DNA of 64,000 nucleotides from an uncultured Ruminococcus sp. (lineage in GTDB: Bacteria; Bacillota; Clostridia; Oscillospirales; Acutalibacteraceae): assembly GCA_902799245.1 (NCBI GenBank), contig CADBZY010000003.1, positions 117,902 through 181,901 of the forward strand, in the 5' to 3' direction. Shown here piece after piece: positions 1 through 9,276 of the stretch. Each line of letters opens with the position of its first letter. Position 1 is the stretch's first letter. The position numbers were made by a program, and so were the translations under genes. Below the pieces are notes generated by a model, which saw nothing but the letters and a program-made list of their open reading frames with translations, did no database searches and had not been told where the DNA came from.

Positions 1-826
1 CACCCAAAGCGTCCTTAAAGTTATCTTTTGACCAATCCTGATAGAAAAGAGCAGAAGCAGATCCATCCTTCAGCATAGCAGCGGCATCGGTGTTACTGCC
101 AACATTAACGATCTTTTTTGCGTCAATCTGTTCTTTAAGCCAAACAATCATCTTAACTGCTTCATCACTGTTAAGAGTGATATCTGTCTTATCACCGCCA
201 GCGAAATGTGTGCATCCAGCAGAAGCAAACCATGTCATGGAATCCCATGCGCTTGTGAGAGGAGCGATAATCGGAGCAACGTTCTCTTTCGCAAGCATAC
301 CTTCAAGAGTTTTAACCTCGTCCTCTGTGTAAACGCTCTTGTTGTAGAAGAGAATGTTAGCGGTGTTAGGAGCATAGGGGAAACCATAGTAGCCGCCATC
401 AAAAAGAGTAGTACCCAAAGCTGAATCACCGACAACAGCCTTGATCTGCTCAACAATGGAATCAGGCATCTTGTAGATAGCGTTGGAAGCGTTAAGCGCA
501 GACAGCTGGTTGTTTGCAATACCAAAAACATCGGCAGCAGCCGTAATGTCGTTCAGAGCATCGGTAGTAGCAGCGTCTTCGCCCTTGATCTGAACATCAA
601 CGGCAACAGACTTGACATCTTCATGCTCTGCAGCATACTTTGTAGCCCACTCAGCGGAAACTTCCTTCAGGAAATCCTGATCCTGTTCAGAGCCCCAGAG
701 TACCAGGCTGATGTCTCTTGCTACAACTGCCTCAGAAGAAACGACTTCTTCCTTAGCAGAGCAGCTTGCCATAGCGCCGACTAACATTGCGGCTGCGAGT
801 GAAAGTGCGAGAATTCTTTTTTTCAT
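1..826 (-). CDS. Carbohydrate ABC transporter substrate-binding lipoprotein (partial)
   Basis: The reading frame starts at the ATG at 826 and is still open at the left edge, giving 275 residues. A GGAGGG ribosome binding site lies at 836-841, 9 bases upstream. The N-terminus (MKKRILALSLAAAML) is a signal peptide ending in a lipobox-like MASC, so the protein should be a lipoprotein on the outer face of the membrane. The mature part has the look of family 1 extracellular solute-binding proteins: ISLVLWGSEQD, then KMPDSIVEQIKAV and YGFPYAPNTANILFYNKSV, which resemble maltose/oligosaccharide binders. Its neighbours glgP, malQ and an alpha-amylase point to maltodextrin as ligand, but that is an inference from context. 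The permease genes would lie to the left of the window. Confidence 0.8.
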   Translation of the reverse strand, partial: MKKRILALSLAAAMLVGAMASCSAKEEVVSSEAVVARDISLVLWGSEQDQDFLKEVSAEWATKYAAEHEDVKSVAVDVQIKGEDAATTDALNDITAAADVFGIANNQLSALNASNAIYKMPDSIVEQIKAVVGDSALGTTLFDGGYYGFPYAPNTANILFYNKSVYTEDEVKTLEGMLAKENVAPIIAPLTSAWDSMTWFASAGCTHFAGGDKTDITLNSDEAVKMIVWLKEQIDAKKIVNVGSNTDAAAMLKDGSASALFYQDWSKDNFKDALG

Positions 827-929
827 TTGGATAAACCCTCCATTAAATTTTTTTGAATGCCTCACGGCAATTCGCACAAATGTTTTAGGTTTGTCTGAGA
901 TATTTTTATCCTCATTCAAAACCATAAAT

Positions 930-958
930 ATAATACCTCACATTGTATGATTTGTCAA
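930..958 (-). promoter_or_regulatory. Sigma-A promoter of the substrate-binding lipoprotein gene
   Basis: On the minus strand, TTGACA (953-958) and TATTAT (930-935) are separated by 17 bases, about 105 bases before the start codon. The malQ promoter at 5060-5088 has the same TCTATTGACA context, which would fit co-regulation. Confidence 0.75.
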
Positions 959-1061
959 TAGATTTTTTAAATTTTTTTTTGAAAATTTCAGTTTTATTTA
1001 ATATATCATACTTATTTTAGTAATATTCGGTGTTATTTGACTCTTTTTTTCGTTAAAGACG

Positions 1062-1114
1062 AAAAAAAGCAAGTCGATATTCACAAGTTTTATCAACGTG
1101 AATATCGACTTGCT
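1062..1114 (-). terminator. Rho-independent terminator of malQ-glgP
   Basis: A 17-base perfect stem (1068-1084 with 1098-1114) is followed on the minus strand by a run of seven T (1061-1067). It lies 48 bases after the glgP stop codon. Confidence 0.9.
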
Positions 1115-1162
1115 GTATATTTTTGCTACATTAGTCCTTTGTCAAAAATCACAAACGATTGA

Positions 1163-3505
1163 TCAGACTCCCCAGATCTCCGAGGCATATTCCTTAATTG
1201 TTCTGTCGCTGGAGAACTTGCCGGAGTTTGCCATATTCATGAAGCACTTCTTAGCAAATGCCTTCCTGTCGGAATAATCTGCGTTACATCTGAGCTTTGC
1301 GTCACAGTAGGGAATGAGGTCAAGAAGAATGAAATAATGATCGGGATGATGCCAATGAGCTCCGTCAAGCAGAGACGAATAAAGGTCGCGGAACATTCCT
1401 GAGCCTCCGTCGTCCAGTGTGCCGTCAATGAGAGTATCAAGCACCTTTTTGATTCTCGGATTTTCATCATAGAGCTTTCTCGAATTGTATCGATTCTTGT
1501 CATCGTACAGCTTGAGATCCTCTACTCTTGCGCCGAAGATATAGTTGTTTTCCTCGCCGGCCTGCTCGACAATCTCGACGTTTGCTCCGTCAAATGTGCC
1601 AAGTGTCACAGCGCCGTTGAGCATGAACTTCATGTTACCGGTGCCGGAGGCTTCCGTGCCGGCTGTCGAAATCTGCTCGGAGACATCCGCTGCGGGAGTG
1701 ATCTTTTCGGCATAAGATACATTATAGTTGGAAACAAAGGAAACAGAGAGATACTGGTTGACATCAGGATCAGAAGCGACCAGCTTGCCTATCTCATTGA
1801 TAAACTTGATGATGCCCTTAGCCCTGTAGTAACCCGGAGCCGCCTTTGCACCGAAGATAAATGCAGTCGGGTTGAAATCCTTGATTCTGCCTTCCTTGAT
1901 GCCGAAGTAAATGTCAAGAATCGAGAAGGCGTTGAGAAGCTGGCGCTTATACTCGTGCAGTCTCTTGACCTGGATATCGAAAATGAAGTCAGGGTTAACG
2001 GTAATGTTATCCATTTTCTTCATGTATTCGGCAAGCTCAACCTTCTTCTGATGCTTGATGTCGGCAAATGCGCGGAGTGTATCTTCATCATCGGCGAACT
2101 GCTCCATCTTCTTAAGCTCAAAGAGATCGGTGATCCAGCCGTCGCCAATCTTGCCTGTGATAAAGGAAGCAAGCTCCTGATTGGCAAGAGCCAGCCAACG
2201 GCGCTGGGTAATACCGTTCGTCTTATTGTTGAAACGCTCGGGATAGAGCTTATACCACTCGTGCAATGCGGTATCTTTCAGAATATCGGAGTGAATCTGC
2301 GCAACGCCGTTGGTGGAGTGCGTCGCATAGATGGCAATACGCGCCATATGAACCTGATCGTCACAGATGATTCTGAATATTCTCTGATCATCGCCAGTAA
2401 TGCCCTTGGACTCAAGCTCTTCCTGCAGAACCTTGTCAAGCGCTATGACATAATTGTAAACCTCGGGGATAACGTCATAGAAAAGGTTGGTATGCCATTT
2501 TTCAAGCGCTTCAGGCATAATGGTATGATTGGTGTACGCAAAGGTATCCTTTGCGTATGCGATGGCGTCCTTAAGCTCGATCTTTTCTTCTTCAACCAGA
2601 ATTCTCAAAAATTCAGGAATAGAAACAACCGGATGCGTATCGTTGAGCTGGATCGCGTATTCCTCAGAGAAATGAGAGAAATCAGAGCCGTGGCGGGTCT
2701 TGTACTTGCGGATCATATCCTGCAGAGAAGCACTCGAGAAGAAATACTGCTGCTTTAAGCGAAGAACCTTGCCCTCATAAGTCTCATCATTGGGATAGAG
2801 AACAGCGGAAATAACCTCAGCGTCATTCTTTTCCGCTATGGATGCGGGTCTGTTGTTGCGGTTGAACTGGTCAAAGTCAAAAGAATTGACCGCCTCAGCC
2901 TGCCACAGACGAAGGGTATTGACCGTCTTGCCGCCGAAACCGATAACCGGCATGTCATAAGGAACAGCCTTAACGGTCTGACCGGAGAACTTAATCAGCA
3001 CGGCTTCTTCATCGCGGCGAATGGACCACGGATCACCGTAGGACTGCCAATCGTCGGCCTTTTCCTTCTGGAATCCGTTCTCAAAATACTGCTTGAAAAG
3101 ACCGTATTTATAGCGGATGCCATATCCGTCGAGCGGAATGTTCTGTGTAGCCGCAGAATCAATAAAGCAGGCAGCCAGACGACCCAGACCGCCATTGCCG
3201 AGGGCGTCATCCTCAATATCTTCAAAAACATTGATGTCTATTCCTGCTGTAGCAAGCAGTTCCTTGGTGTCCTCGAGCAGACCGAGATTGAGCAGGTTGC
3301 TGTAGATCATTCTGCCGATAAGGAATTCAGCGGAAAGATACGCCGCTCTCTTGGTACCGGCAAACTTGTCTGCGCCGCGGTATGCCTGTGCAACGGCAGC
3401 CTTGGATACTGCGTTGTAAAGCTCCTTTGTGGTGGCGTTTTCAAGCGTCTTGCCGGAGTCAAGCTCCAGGCATTTAATTACATCGTTCTGAAAAATGGTA
3501 TTCAA
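1163..3505 (-). CDS. glgP: Glycogen/starch/maltodextrin phosphorylase
   Basis: Cytosolic enzyme that releases glucose-1-phosphate from the non-reducing ends of alpha-1,4-glucans with inorganic phosphate and pyridoxal phosphate. At 780 residues it has the normal family length. The N-terminal YLSAEFLIGRMIYSN and the C-terminal EASGTGNMKFMLNGA motif, which carries the PLP-binding lysine, are both clear, as is KRLHEYKRQLLN. The start is a TTG at 3505: GGGAGG at 3514-3519 is 8 bases upstream and lies across the malQ stop codon, so translation is probably coupled to malQ. With malQ it forms a two-gene maltodextrin degradation operon closed by the terminator at 1062-1114. Maltodextrin rather than glycogen as main substrate is inferred from the amylase and binding-protein neighbours. 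Confidence 0.95.
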   Translation of the reverse strand: MNTIFQNDVIKCLELDSGKTLENATTKELYNAVSKAAVAQAYRGADKFAGTKRAAYLSAEFLIGRMIYSNLLNLGLLEDTKELLATAGIDINVFEDIEDDALGNGGLGRLAACFIDSAATQNIPLDGYGIRYKYGLFKQYFENGFQKEKADDWQSYGDPWSIRRDEEAVLIKFSGQTVKAVPYDMPVIGFGGKTVNTLRLWQAEAVNSFDFDQFNRNNRPASIAEKNDAEVISAVLYPNDETYEGKVLRLKQQYFFSSASLQDMIRKYKTRHGSDFSHFSEEYAIQLNDTHPVVSIPEFLRILVEEEKIELKDAIAYAKDTFAYTNHTIMPEALEKWHTNLFYDVIPEVYNYVIALDKVLQEELESKGITGDDQRIFRIICDDQVHMARIAIYATHSTNGVAQIHSDILKDTALHEWYKLYPERFNNKTNGITQRRWLALANQELASFITGKIGDGWITDLFELKKMEQFADDEDTLRAFADIKHQKKVELAEYMKKMDNITVNPDFIFDIQVKRLHEYKRQLLNAFSILDIYFGIKEGRIKDFNPTAFIFGAKAAPGYYRAKGIIKFINEIGKLVASDPDVNQYLSVSFVSNYNVSYAEKITPAADVSEQISTAGTEASGTGNMKFMLNGAVTLGTFDGANVEIVEQAGEENNYIFGARVEDLKLYDDKNRYNSRKLYDENPRIKKVLDTLIDGTLDDGGSGMFRDLYSSLLDGAHWHHPDHYFILLDLIPYCDAKLRCNADYSDRKAFAKKCFMNMANSGKFSSDRTIKEYASEIWGV

Positions 3506-3510
3506 ATTGT

Positions 3511-5016
3511 TTACCTCCCATACATTTCGACAAGTCGCGCAACCTTTGCTGCGAGCTTATCCGACATCTGAGCCTTTGTTGCTCTCCATTCCCAGTTGCC
3601 TCCCAGCTTGGACGGGAAGTTCATTCTGGCGGAATTGTCAAGACCAAGATAATCCTGAAGCTGATAGATTACAGTATGAGCGCAGGACATAAAACCGGTC
3701 CTGATGATGGCATTCGGAATATTGTCAATAGTTTCACAGTCCAGATATTCCACTGCGTATCTCAGGCTCTCAATGCTCTTGTTGTCATCGCAGAAATAGC
3801 CGACAAGCGTTTCATTGTCATGCGTGCCGCCATATACGACATAATTTTCGGTTATATTGTGGGGCAGCATAACATTGTCGCTTCCGCCGTCAAAGCCGAA
3901 CTGGAGCACCTTCATGCCGGGATAACCGGCTTTTTTGAGCAGAGCCTCGACCTTTTCGTCCGAAACACCGAGATCCTCGGCTATTACGAGCGAATTGCCG
4001 AGAACGGAATTAATTGCGTTGATAAGATTTATGCCGGGACCTGGCATCCATTTGCCGCCTGCGGCGGTTGTCGCCTCTGCGGGAATAGAGAAATATTTGA
4101 CCACACCGATAAAATGATCAATACGGATAACGTCATACATCTTTGCCGAAGCACGCATACGCTGCTTCCACCAGGCAAAGCCGTTCTTTTCCATCTTTTC
4201 CCAGTCATAAAGGGGATTGCCCCAGAGCTGACCGTCAGTCGAGAAATTATCCGGCGGAACACCCGCTACCTTGACAGGCTTCTTTTCTTCATCAAGCTGG
4301 AAGAGATCGCCGTGAACCCAAGTGTCAGCGCTGTCCATTGCCACATAAATCGGAATATCACCTATGATCTTTATGCCCTTGCCATTGGCATAAGCCTTCA
4401 GTCTGTTCCATTGCTCAAAGAATTTGAACTGCAGGAACTTCCAGAAAGCAACGTCGTTGGCGAGCTTATCAGTATAAAGCTTGATCGCGCCCGGTTTTCT
4501 GAGACGAATATCGTTTTCCCACAACTGCCATTCACGGTTGTCAAAATAAAACTTGAGAGCCATGAAAAGACTGTAGTCATCAAGCCAGAAAACATTATCC
4601 TCACAGAACTTTCTGAACTCCGGCATTGATCTGTGGTTACTGCGGTCAAAGGCCTTGCGGAGAACGGTAAACCTTGATTCAAAGATCTTAGCATAATCAA
4701 CCTTTGTCGCGTCATAACCCCAGTCATGGCAGTTGATCTCGTCATACTGAAGAAGACCTTCTTCAACGAGTGTGTCAAGATCTATGAAATAAGGGTTGCC
4801 AGCAAAAGCTGAAAAAGCCTGATAAGGCGAGTCGCCAAAGCTGGTCGGTCCGATGGGCAGAACTTGCCAGTAACGCTGCTGCGCCTTTCTGAGAAAATCT
4901 ACAAATTCATAAGCAGCTTTGCCAAGCGTACCTATGCCGTATGGAGACGGCAAACTGGTAACTGACATAAGTATGCCTGAACCGCGCTGGAATGAAGATG
5001 CTTCCTTCTGAGCCAA
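3511..5016 (-). CDS. malQ: 4-alpha-glucanotransferase (amylomaltase, GH77)
   Basis: Transfers alpha-1,4-glucan segments between maltodextrins, producing longer chains for the phosphorylase and free glucose. The 501 residues match the usual GH77 length. Visible signatures are GILMSVTSLPSPYGIGTLG near the N-terminus, the nucleophile region VIRIDHFIG, the acid/base region VIAEDLGV and the third carboxylate in YGGTHDNETLVG. The family N-terminus requires a start upstream of the first in-frame ATG. That leaves the TTG at 5016, with GGAAGG at 5029-5034 12 bases ahead. It is the first gene of the operon with glgP (5-base gap). The promoter is at 5060-5088. Confidence 0.95.
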   Translation of the reverse strand: MAQKEASSFQRGSGILMSVTSLPSPYGIGTLGKAAYEFVDFLRKAQQRYWQVLPIGPTSFGDSPYQAFSAFAGNPYFIDLDTLVEEGLLQYDEINCHDWGYDATKVDYAKIFESRFTVLRKAFDRSNHRSMPEFRKFCEDNVFWLDDYSLFMALKFYFDNREWQLWENDIRLRKPGAIKLYTDKLANDVAFWKFLQFKFFEQWNRLKAYANGKGIKIIGDIPIYVAMDSADTWVHGDLFQLDEEKKPVKVAGVPPDNFSTDGQLWGNPLYDWEKMEKNGFAWWKQRMRASAKMYDVIRIDHFIGVVKYFSIPAEATTAAGGKWMPGPGINLINAINSVLGNSLVIAEDLGVSDEKVEALLKKAGYPGMKVLQFGFDGGSDNVMLPHNITENYVVYGGTHDNETLVGYFCDDNKSIESLRYAVEYLDCETIDNIPNAIIRTGFMSCAHTVIYQLQDYLGLDNSARMNFPSKLGGNWEWRATKAQMSDKLAAKVARLVEMYGR

Positions 5017-5059
5017 AAAAAATCACAACCTTCCCGAAGAGTTAAAAATTGCCATATGC

Positions 5060-5088
5060 ATATTACCATAAATAAGGGCAACTGTCAA
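5060..5088 (-). promoter_or_regulatory. Sigma-A promoter of malQ-glgP
   Basis: Minus strand TTGACA (5083-5088), 17-base spacer, TAATAT (5060-5065). It stands in the 346-base divergent region between malQ and the amylase gene (5017-5362), which also carries the amylase promoter. The AT-rich stretch between them (about 5100-5250) probably holds regulator sites, but I see no clear palindrome. Confidence 0.8.
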
Positions 5089-5255
5089 TAGATTATTGGC
5101 TGTTAATTTCAAATTTTTAACGTTATTTTTTTAATTTTTTTGTATTTTATGTTATTTACTATAATATTTTCATGCATTTTAACAACTTTTCATTTATCCT
5201 GAGATAACCGACTGATAAATTTATGGTTTCTAATGTAATTTAAGAGCAAAACTCA

Positions 5256-5284
5256 TTGACATAAGCAAAGAAATAATTTATAAT
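5256..5284 (+). promoter_or_regulatory. Sigma-A promoter of the alpha-amylase gene
   Basis: Perfect TTGACA (5256-5261), 17-base spacer, perfect TATAAT (5279-5284), about 80 bases before the TTG start. Confidence 0.85.
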
Positions 5285-5362
5285 TATAGCATATCAAACA
5301 AATTGCCGATTGATTGTGTATTGTTTAAGTAATCATTCGACAACGTGAAAGGATGAACTGTT

Positions 5363-7246
5363 TTGAACCTGAAAAAAAAGATGCAGTCAGCGCTGATAAT
5401 TGCGTTTGCAATGCTGACGATGCTCGTTTCCTGTGGTACGGAAGAGACTGTACAAGAGATAAAAAAGCCTTGCGTGCCGGATGAAACAATCGTAGAGTAC
5501 GACGACAAATACAAGAACTTTTACGAGATATTCGTTCGTTCCTTCAAAGACTCCGACGGCGACGGATACGGCGATTTCAACGGAATCACACAGAAGCTCG
5601 ACTACCTGAAGCCCGCTTCCGGAGCCGCTTCAAGCTACTCCCTCGGCATCAACGCCATATGGCTCATGCCGATCTGCCCTTCACCTTCTTACCACAAATA
5701 CGATATTTCAGATTACTGCGCTGTAGATTCTATGTACGGCACCATGGAGGATTTTGAAAACCTCGTTCAGAAATGCCACGATCGCAACATTTCAGTCATT
5801 ATCGATATGGTGCTCAATCATACCTCCAAGGAGCACAAATGGTTCGAAGCATTCTCTGAACTGATCCGCTGCAGTGAAACAGGTAAGGAAAGTGAACTCG
5901 ATCCAAAGTATGCGGAATATTACTCTTATGTCACCGCCGAGGAAATGGAAAAGGACGGCATAGCCACCACCAAAGACAGCTATACTTATTATTCTTACCA
6001 CGGCAGAAGATTCCAGAGAATACCCGGCAGCAAAAGCTTTTACGAGTGCAATTTCAGCGACGATATGCCGGAACTGAATTACGACAGTCCCTATGTCTGG
6101 GAGGAAATAGAAAAAATATGTGACTTCTGGATCAGCAAGGGGGTTGACGGGTTCCGGTTTGACGCTGTTCTTTATTTCTACATGAACGACACCGCCCTGA
6201 ACACCAAGGTGCTAAAGCGAATCTGCGATTACTGCAAGTCTAAAAAACCAAATTTCTACACTGTAGGAGAAGCATGGACTGGCAACAGCACCGTCAGGAA
6301 GTATTTCGACAGCGGATTTGACAGCTTTTTCAATTTCACATTTGCCAATTCCACCGGACTCATTTCTACTGTGGTTAAGAGCAAACAAGGCAGTGAATTT
6401 GCCAGAAAGATCCAGAACTGGAACAATGAGCTCAAGCTCGTCTCGGCTTCCGACGCTATAGACGCTCCGTTCCTTTCCAACCACGATATGAGCCGTTCTT
6501 CATCTTACTTTACTACCTCCGGTCAGAAAAAAATGGCAGCAAGCATCTATCTGATGATGCCCGGTAATACATTTATCTATTACGGAGAGGAAATTGGCCT
6601 TATAGGCAACACAAAATACAGTGAGAAAAAGGATCCGACAGCGCGTACCCCGATCAAGTGGTCCAATGCGGAGGGAACTATCGGTATGACATATCCTCCG
6701 AATGCCGACCTGACAGTCAAGCAGGATTCAATTGACGGCGTGGCGGAACAGCTTAAAGACGAGGATTCGCTTCTCACACATTATCGCCTGCTGCTGAAGC
6801 TCAAGAACCAGAATCCACAGATTGCCCGCGGTACAGTTACTGCCTTGGATTTCGGAAAGCAGTCAATATGCGCCTACACCAGTATTTATGACCGAACGGC
6901 CGTCATGGTCATTCACAATCTGAGTCTCGAAGATACAGAGATTGACCTGAACGCAGCAGGTTATGCGGATTTCGATGAACTGAGAGGGTATGTCGTCAGC
7001 AAAAACGCTGAGGACGAAAAAGAAATGGACAGCGTTCCCGCGCTTGGCGATCCCTCTTCAAAAGAAGAAGTAAACACGGAAGAACAGGAAGCTATCGCTA
7101 CCATTGAAAACGGTAAGCTTCATCTCCCGCGCAGAACTACTGTTGTGCTTCGCTCATCCAAGCATTACGACGATGTGGTCATCAATCCCGACTCAATAGA
7201 AACTTCTCCAGAAGACGAAAAGGTTCAGACAATGGACGAAAGCTGA
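5363..7246 (+). CDS. GH13 alpha-amylase family lipoprotein
   Basis: Secreted, membrane-anchored alpha-glucan hydrolase that would feed maltodextrins to the ABC importer. The 627-residue protein starts with a lipoprotein signal (lipobox LVSC, Cys at about residue 24). Four GH13 regions follow in order: DMVLNHTS, GVDGFRFDAV (nucleophile Asp), FYTVGEAW (acid/base Glu) and FLSNHDMSR (third Asp). A beta-sandwich domain and an acidic tail end the protein. The start is a TTG at 5363 with AAAGG at 5348-5352; the nearby ATG at 5353 is in another frame. The gene is monocistronic, divergent from malQ and closed by a bidirectional terminator. The exact GH13 subfamily (amylase or neopullulanase-like) cannot be decided by eye. 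Confidence 0.9.
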   Translation: MNLKKKMQSALIIAFAMLTMLVSCGTEETVQEIKKPCVPDETIVEYDDKYKNFYEIFVRSFKDSDGDGYGDFNGITQKLDYLKPASGAASSYSLGINAIWLMPICPSPSYHKYDISDYCAVDSMYGTMEDFENLVQKCHDRNISVIIDMVLNHTSKEHKWFEAFSELIRCSETGKESELDPKYAEYYSYVTAEEMEKDGIATTKDSYTYYSYHGRRFQRIPGSKSFYECNFSDDMPELNYDSPYVWEEIEKICDFWISKGVDGFRFDAVLYFYMNDTALNTKVLKRICDYCKSKKPNFYTVGEAWTGNSTVRKYFDSGFDSFFNFTFANSTGLISTVVKSKQGSEFARKIQNWNNELKLVSASDAIDAPFLSNHDMSRSSSYFTTSGQKKMAASIYLMMPGNTFIYYGEEIGLIGNTKYSEKKDPTARTPIKWSNAEGTIGMTYPPNADLTVKQDSIDGVAEQLKDEDSLLTHYRLLLKLKNQNPQIARGTVTALDFGKQSICAYTSIYDRTAVMVIHNLSLEDTEIDLNAAGYADFDELRGYVVSKNAEDEKEMDSVPALGDPSSKEEVNTEEQEAIATIENGKLHLPRRTTVVLRSSKHYDDVVINPDSIETSPEDEKVQTMDES

Positions 7247-7270
7247 ACCGATTCAAATTGATTTATGCTT

Positions 7271-7316
7271 AAAAAACTGCACAGCGCATCCGGCATTCCG
7301 GCTCTGCGCTGTGCAG
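7271..7316. terminator. Bidirectional terminator between amylase and potD
   Basis: Twelve-base perfect stem (7277-7288 with 7305-7316). T-rich sequence follows on the plus strand and six T follow on the minus strand, serving the two convergent genes. Confidence 0.9.
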
Positions 7317-7345
7317 TAATTTTTATCTGTAGATAATGGAAGAAT

Positions 7346-8452
7346 TTATCTCGTCTTCTCGGTGAATTCCTTCATGAGATCTTCCCACTTGGTAGAAAGA
7401 TAGGTGTTGGTTTCATCAGACAGACGGTTGAACACTTCGCAATCAGTGGCGAGCTTCTCATCGGAGGGATAGAAGAATTCGGTTGTCGCGTCCTCATCGA
7501 GCTCCTCCTTGACGGCGGAAATGGGAGATGCGTAGCCGATGTACTCCGCGTTGGCAAGCGCCACGTCCTCACGGCACATGAAGTCGATGTACTTCTCGGC
7601 GGCCGACTTGTTTTGACAGCAGGTGGGAATGCACATGGAGTCAATGAAGGTGTTGGCTCCCTTGGGAATGTAGCCCTTGATGTACTCGTTGCCATCCATC
7701 AGCATTTTCATATCGCCGTTGTAATAGGGTGCGATCAGCGCTTCGCCGCTTTCCATCTTGTCAAAGATCTGGTCGCCATAATAGCCCTGCACCAGCGGAC
7801 ACTGCTTGACCAGCTCCTCATAGCAGGCTTCCAGCTCCTCCTGATTTTCGCTGTTGAGGGAATAACCGAGCTTTGCCTCGGCCACGCCGAAAGCATCGCG
7901 CTGGTTGTTGAACATCAGAATCTTGCCGCTGTACTTCTCGTTCCAGAGAAGATCCCATGTGTTCTCGTCCACATCAGCTGCGTCAACATATCTGGAATCG
8001 TAGAAAATCGCGGTGCAGCCCCATGTGTAAGCCACGGAGTATTCGCCTGTCGGGTCAAACACGGGCTTACGGAATTTTTCATCAACGTTGCCTGCGTTCG
8101 GAATGTTGTTGAAATCCAGCTTTTCCAGCATATTCTCGTGGATAAGCTGCGCGATCATGTAGTCGGAGGGAATGATAACGTCCACCGTCATGCCGCCGTT
8201 CTTCATCTTGGCATACATTTCCTCATTGCTGGAGAAGTTGAGGTACTTGACCTCGATACCGGTTTCCTTTTCAAATTCGGCGTTGACGTCCATGGAACCG
8301 TCGTCACCGTTGGAGATGTATTCGCCCCAGTTGTAGACGTAAAGAACTTCACCGGTCTTGGGAACGCCTTTTTCCTCGGAACAGCCGGAAAGTACGGAAA
8401 ATGCCGAGATCATGAGTGCTGCGGAGAGCACGAGTGCCAATATTCTTTTCAT
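7346..8452 (-). CDS. potD: Spermidine/putrescine ABC transporter substrate-binding lipoprotein
   Basis: Extracellular polyamine-binding component of the PotABCD importer. The 368 residues begin with a lipoprotein signal ending in LSGC. The mature start VLYVYNWGEYIS is typical of PotD/PotF, as are DVIIPSDYMIAQL and YTWGCTAIFYDSRYV. It is last of the four co-directional genes potA-potB-potC-potD, 20 bases after potC, and precedes the terminator at 7271-7316. AAGGAT gives a ribosome binding site about 8 bases before the ATG. Whether putrescine or spermidine is preferred cannot be told from sequence. Confidence 0.93.
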   Translation of the reverse strand: MKRILALVLSAALMISAFSVLSGCSEEKGVPKTGEVLYVYNWGEYISNGDDGSMDVNAEFEKETGIEVKYLNFSSNEEMYAKMKNGGMTVDVIIPSDYMIAQLIHENMLEKLDFNNIPNAGNVDEKFRKPVFDPTGEYSVAYTWGCTAIFYDSRYVDAADVDENTWDLLWNEKYSGKILMFNNQRDAFGVAEAKLGYSLNSENQEELEACYEELVKQCPLVQGYYGDQIFDKMESGEALIAPYYNGDMKMLMDGNEYIKGYIPKGANTFIDSMCIPTCCQNKSAAEKYIDFMCREDVALANAEYIGYASPISAVKEELDEDATTEFFYPSDEKLATDCEVFNRLSDETNTYLSTKWEDLMKEFTEKTR

Positions 8453-8472
8453 TTATCAAAATCCTTTCTTTT

Positions 8473-9276
8473 TCAGAATTTTTCCTGTTTCTGCCGTTTC
8501 CTGTCATTGATCTGTCGGAGGTTGATCACCACAAGAAGCGTCAGTACGATTACAAACATCAGGGCGGACAGCGCGTTGATCTTGGGATTGATCCTACGCT
8601 TGGTCATGGAATAGATCACCATGGGAAGCGTCTGCGCGGTGGAACCGCTGGTAAAGTAGCTGATCACAAAGTCGTCGAGCGACAAGGTAAACGCCATCAT
8701 CATTCCGGTAATGATACCGGGCATGATTTCCGGAATAACCACCTTCATAAAAGCCTTGAAGGGCGGACAGCCTAAATCCTGCGCCGCTTCATAGATGCTC
8801 GGGTTCATCTGGTTCAGCTTCGGCATGACCGACAGCACCACATACGGAATACAGAATGTGATGTGCGCTATCACCAGCGTACCGAATCCCGGGTGAAGCA
8901 GTCCGGTTGTTGCGAACACCGCCACAAAGAGCAGCATCATGGAGATACCCGTCACAATATCGGGATTGACCATAGGGATATTGTTCAGCGTCAGCATGAC
9001 GGAACGCAGTCCCTTGTTCATCTTTTTCAGTCCGACAGCCGCCGCGGTACCGATGATCGTGGAAGCAATCGCGGCAATGACCGCCACTGCAAGCGATGTA
9101 CGCAAAGCTTCGAGTATCATGCTGTCCCTGAACAGATTCTCGTACCACCGGAGTGAAAAGCCCTTCCAGACCGAACGGCTTTTGCTCTGGTTGAAGGAAA
9201 AAACGATCAGCACCACAATAGGGGCATACAAAAAGAGAAAAATAATACCGGTGTAAATTCTTGATAAAATCTTCAC
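8473..9276 (-). CDS. potC: Spermidine/putrescine ABC transporter permease PotC
   Basis: Inner permease of the polyamine importer, 267 residues with about six hydrophobic segments. The first is at the N-terminus (YTGIIFLFLYAPIVVLIVF). The ABC permease EAA loop (EAAQDLGCPPFKAFMKVVIP) is clear near residue 170. The start is a GTG at 9276 that overlaps the potB stop codon by four bases, with a run of five G about 8 bases upstream, so the two permeases are translationally coupled. It pairs with PotB to form the membrane channel energised by PotA. Confidence 0.93.
   Translation of the reverse strand: MKILSRIYTGIIFLFLYAPIVVLIVFSFNQSKSRSVWKGFSLRWYENLFRDSMILEALRTSLAVAVIAAIASTIIGTAAAVGLKKMNKGLRSVMLTLNNIPMVNPDIVTGISMMLLFVAVFATTGLLHPGFGTLVIAHITFCIPYVVLSVMPKLNQMNPSIYEAAQDLGCPPFKAFMKVVIPEIMPGIITGMMMAFTLSLDDFVISYFTSGSTAQTLPMVIYSMTKRRINPKINALSALMFVIVLTLLVVINLRQINDRKRQKQEKF

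Noticed and set aside
1955..2758. 267-codon open frame opposite glgP
   Set aside because: Antisense shadow; the phosphorylase motifs on the minus strand are clear.
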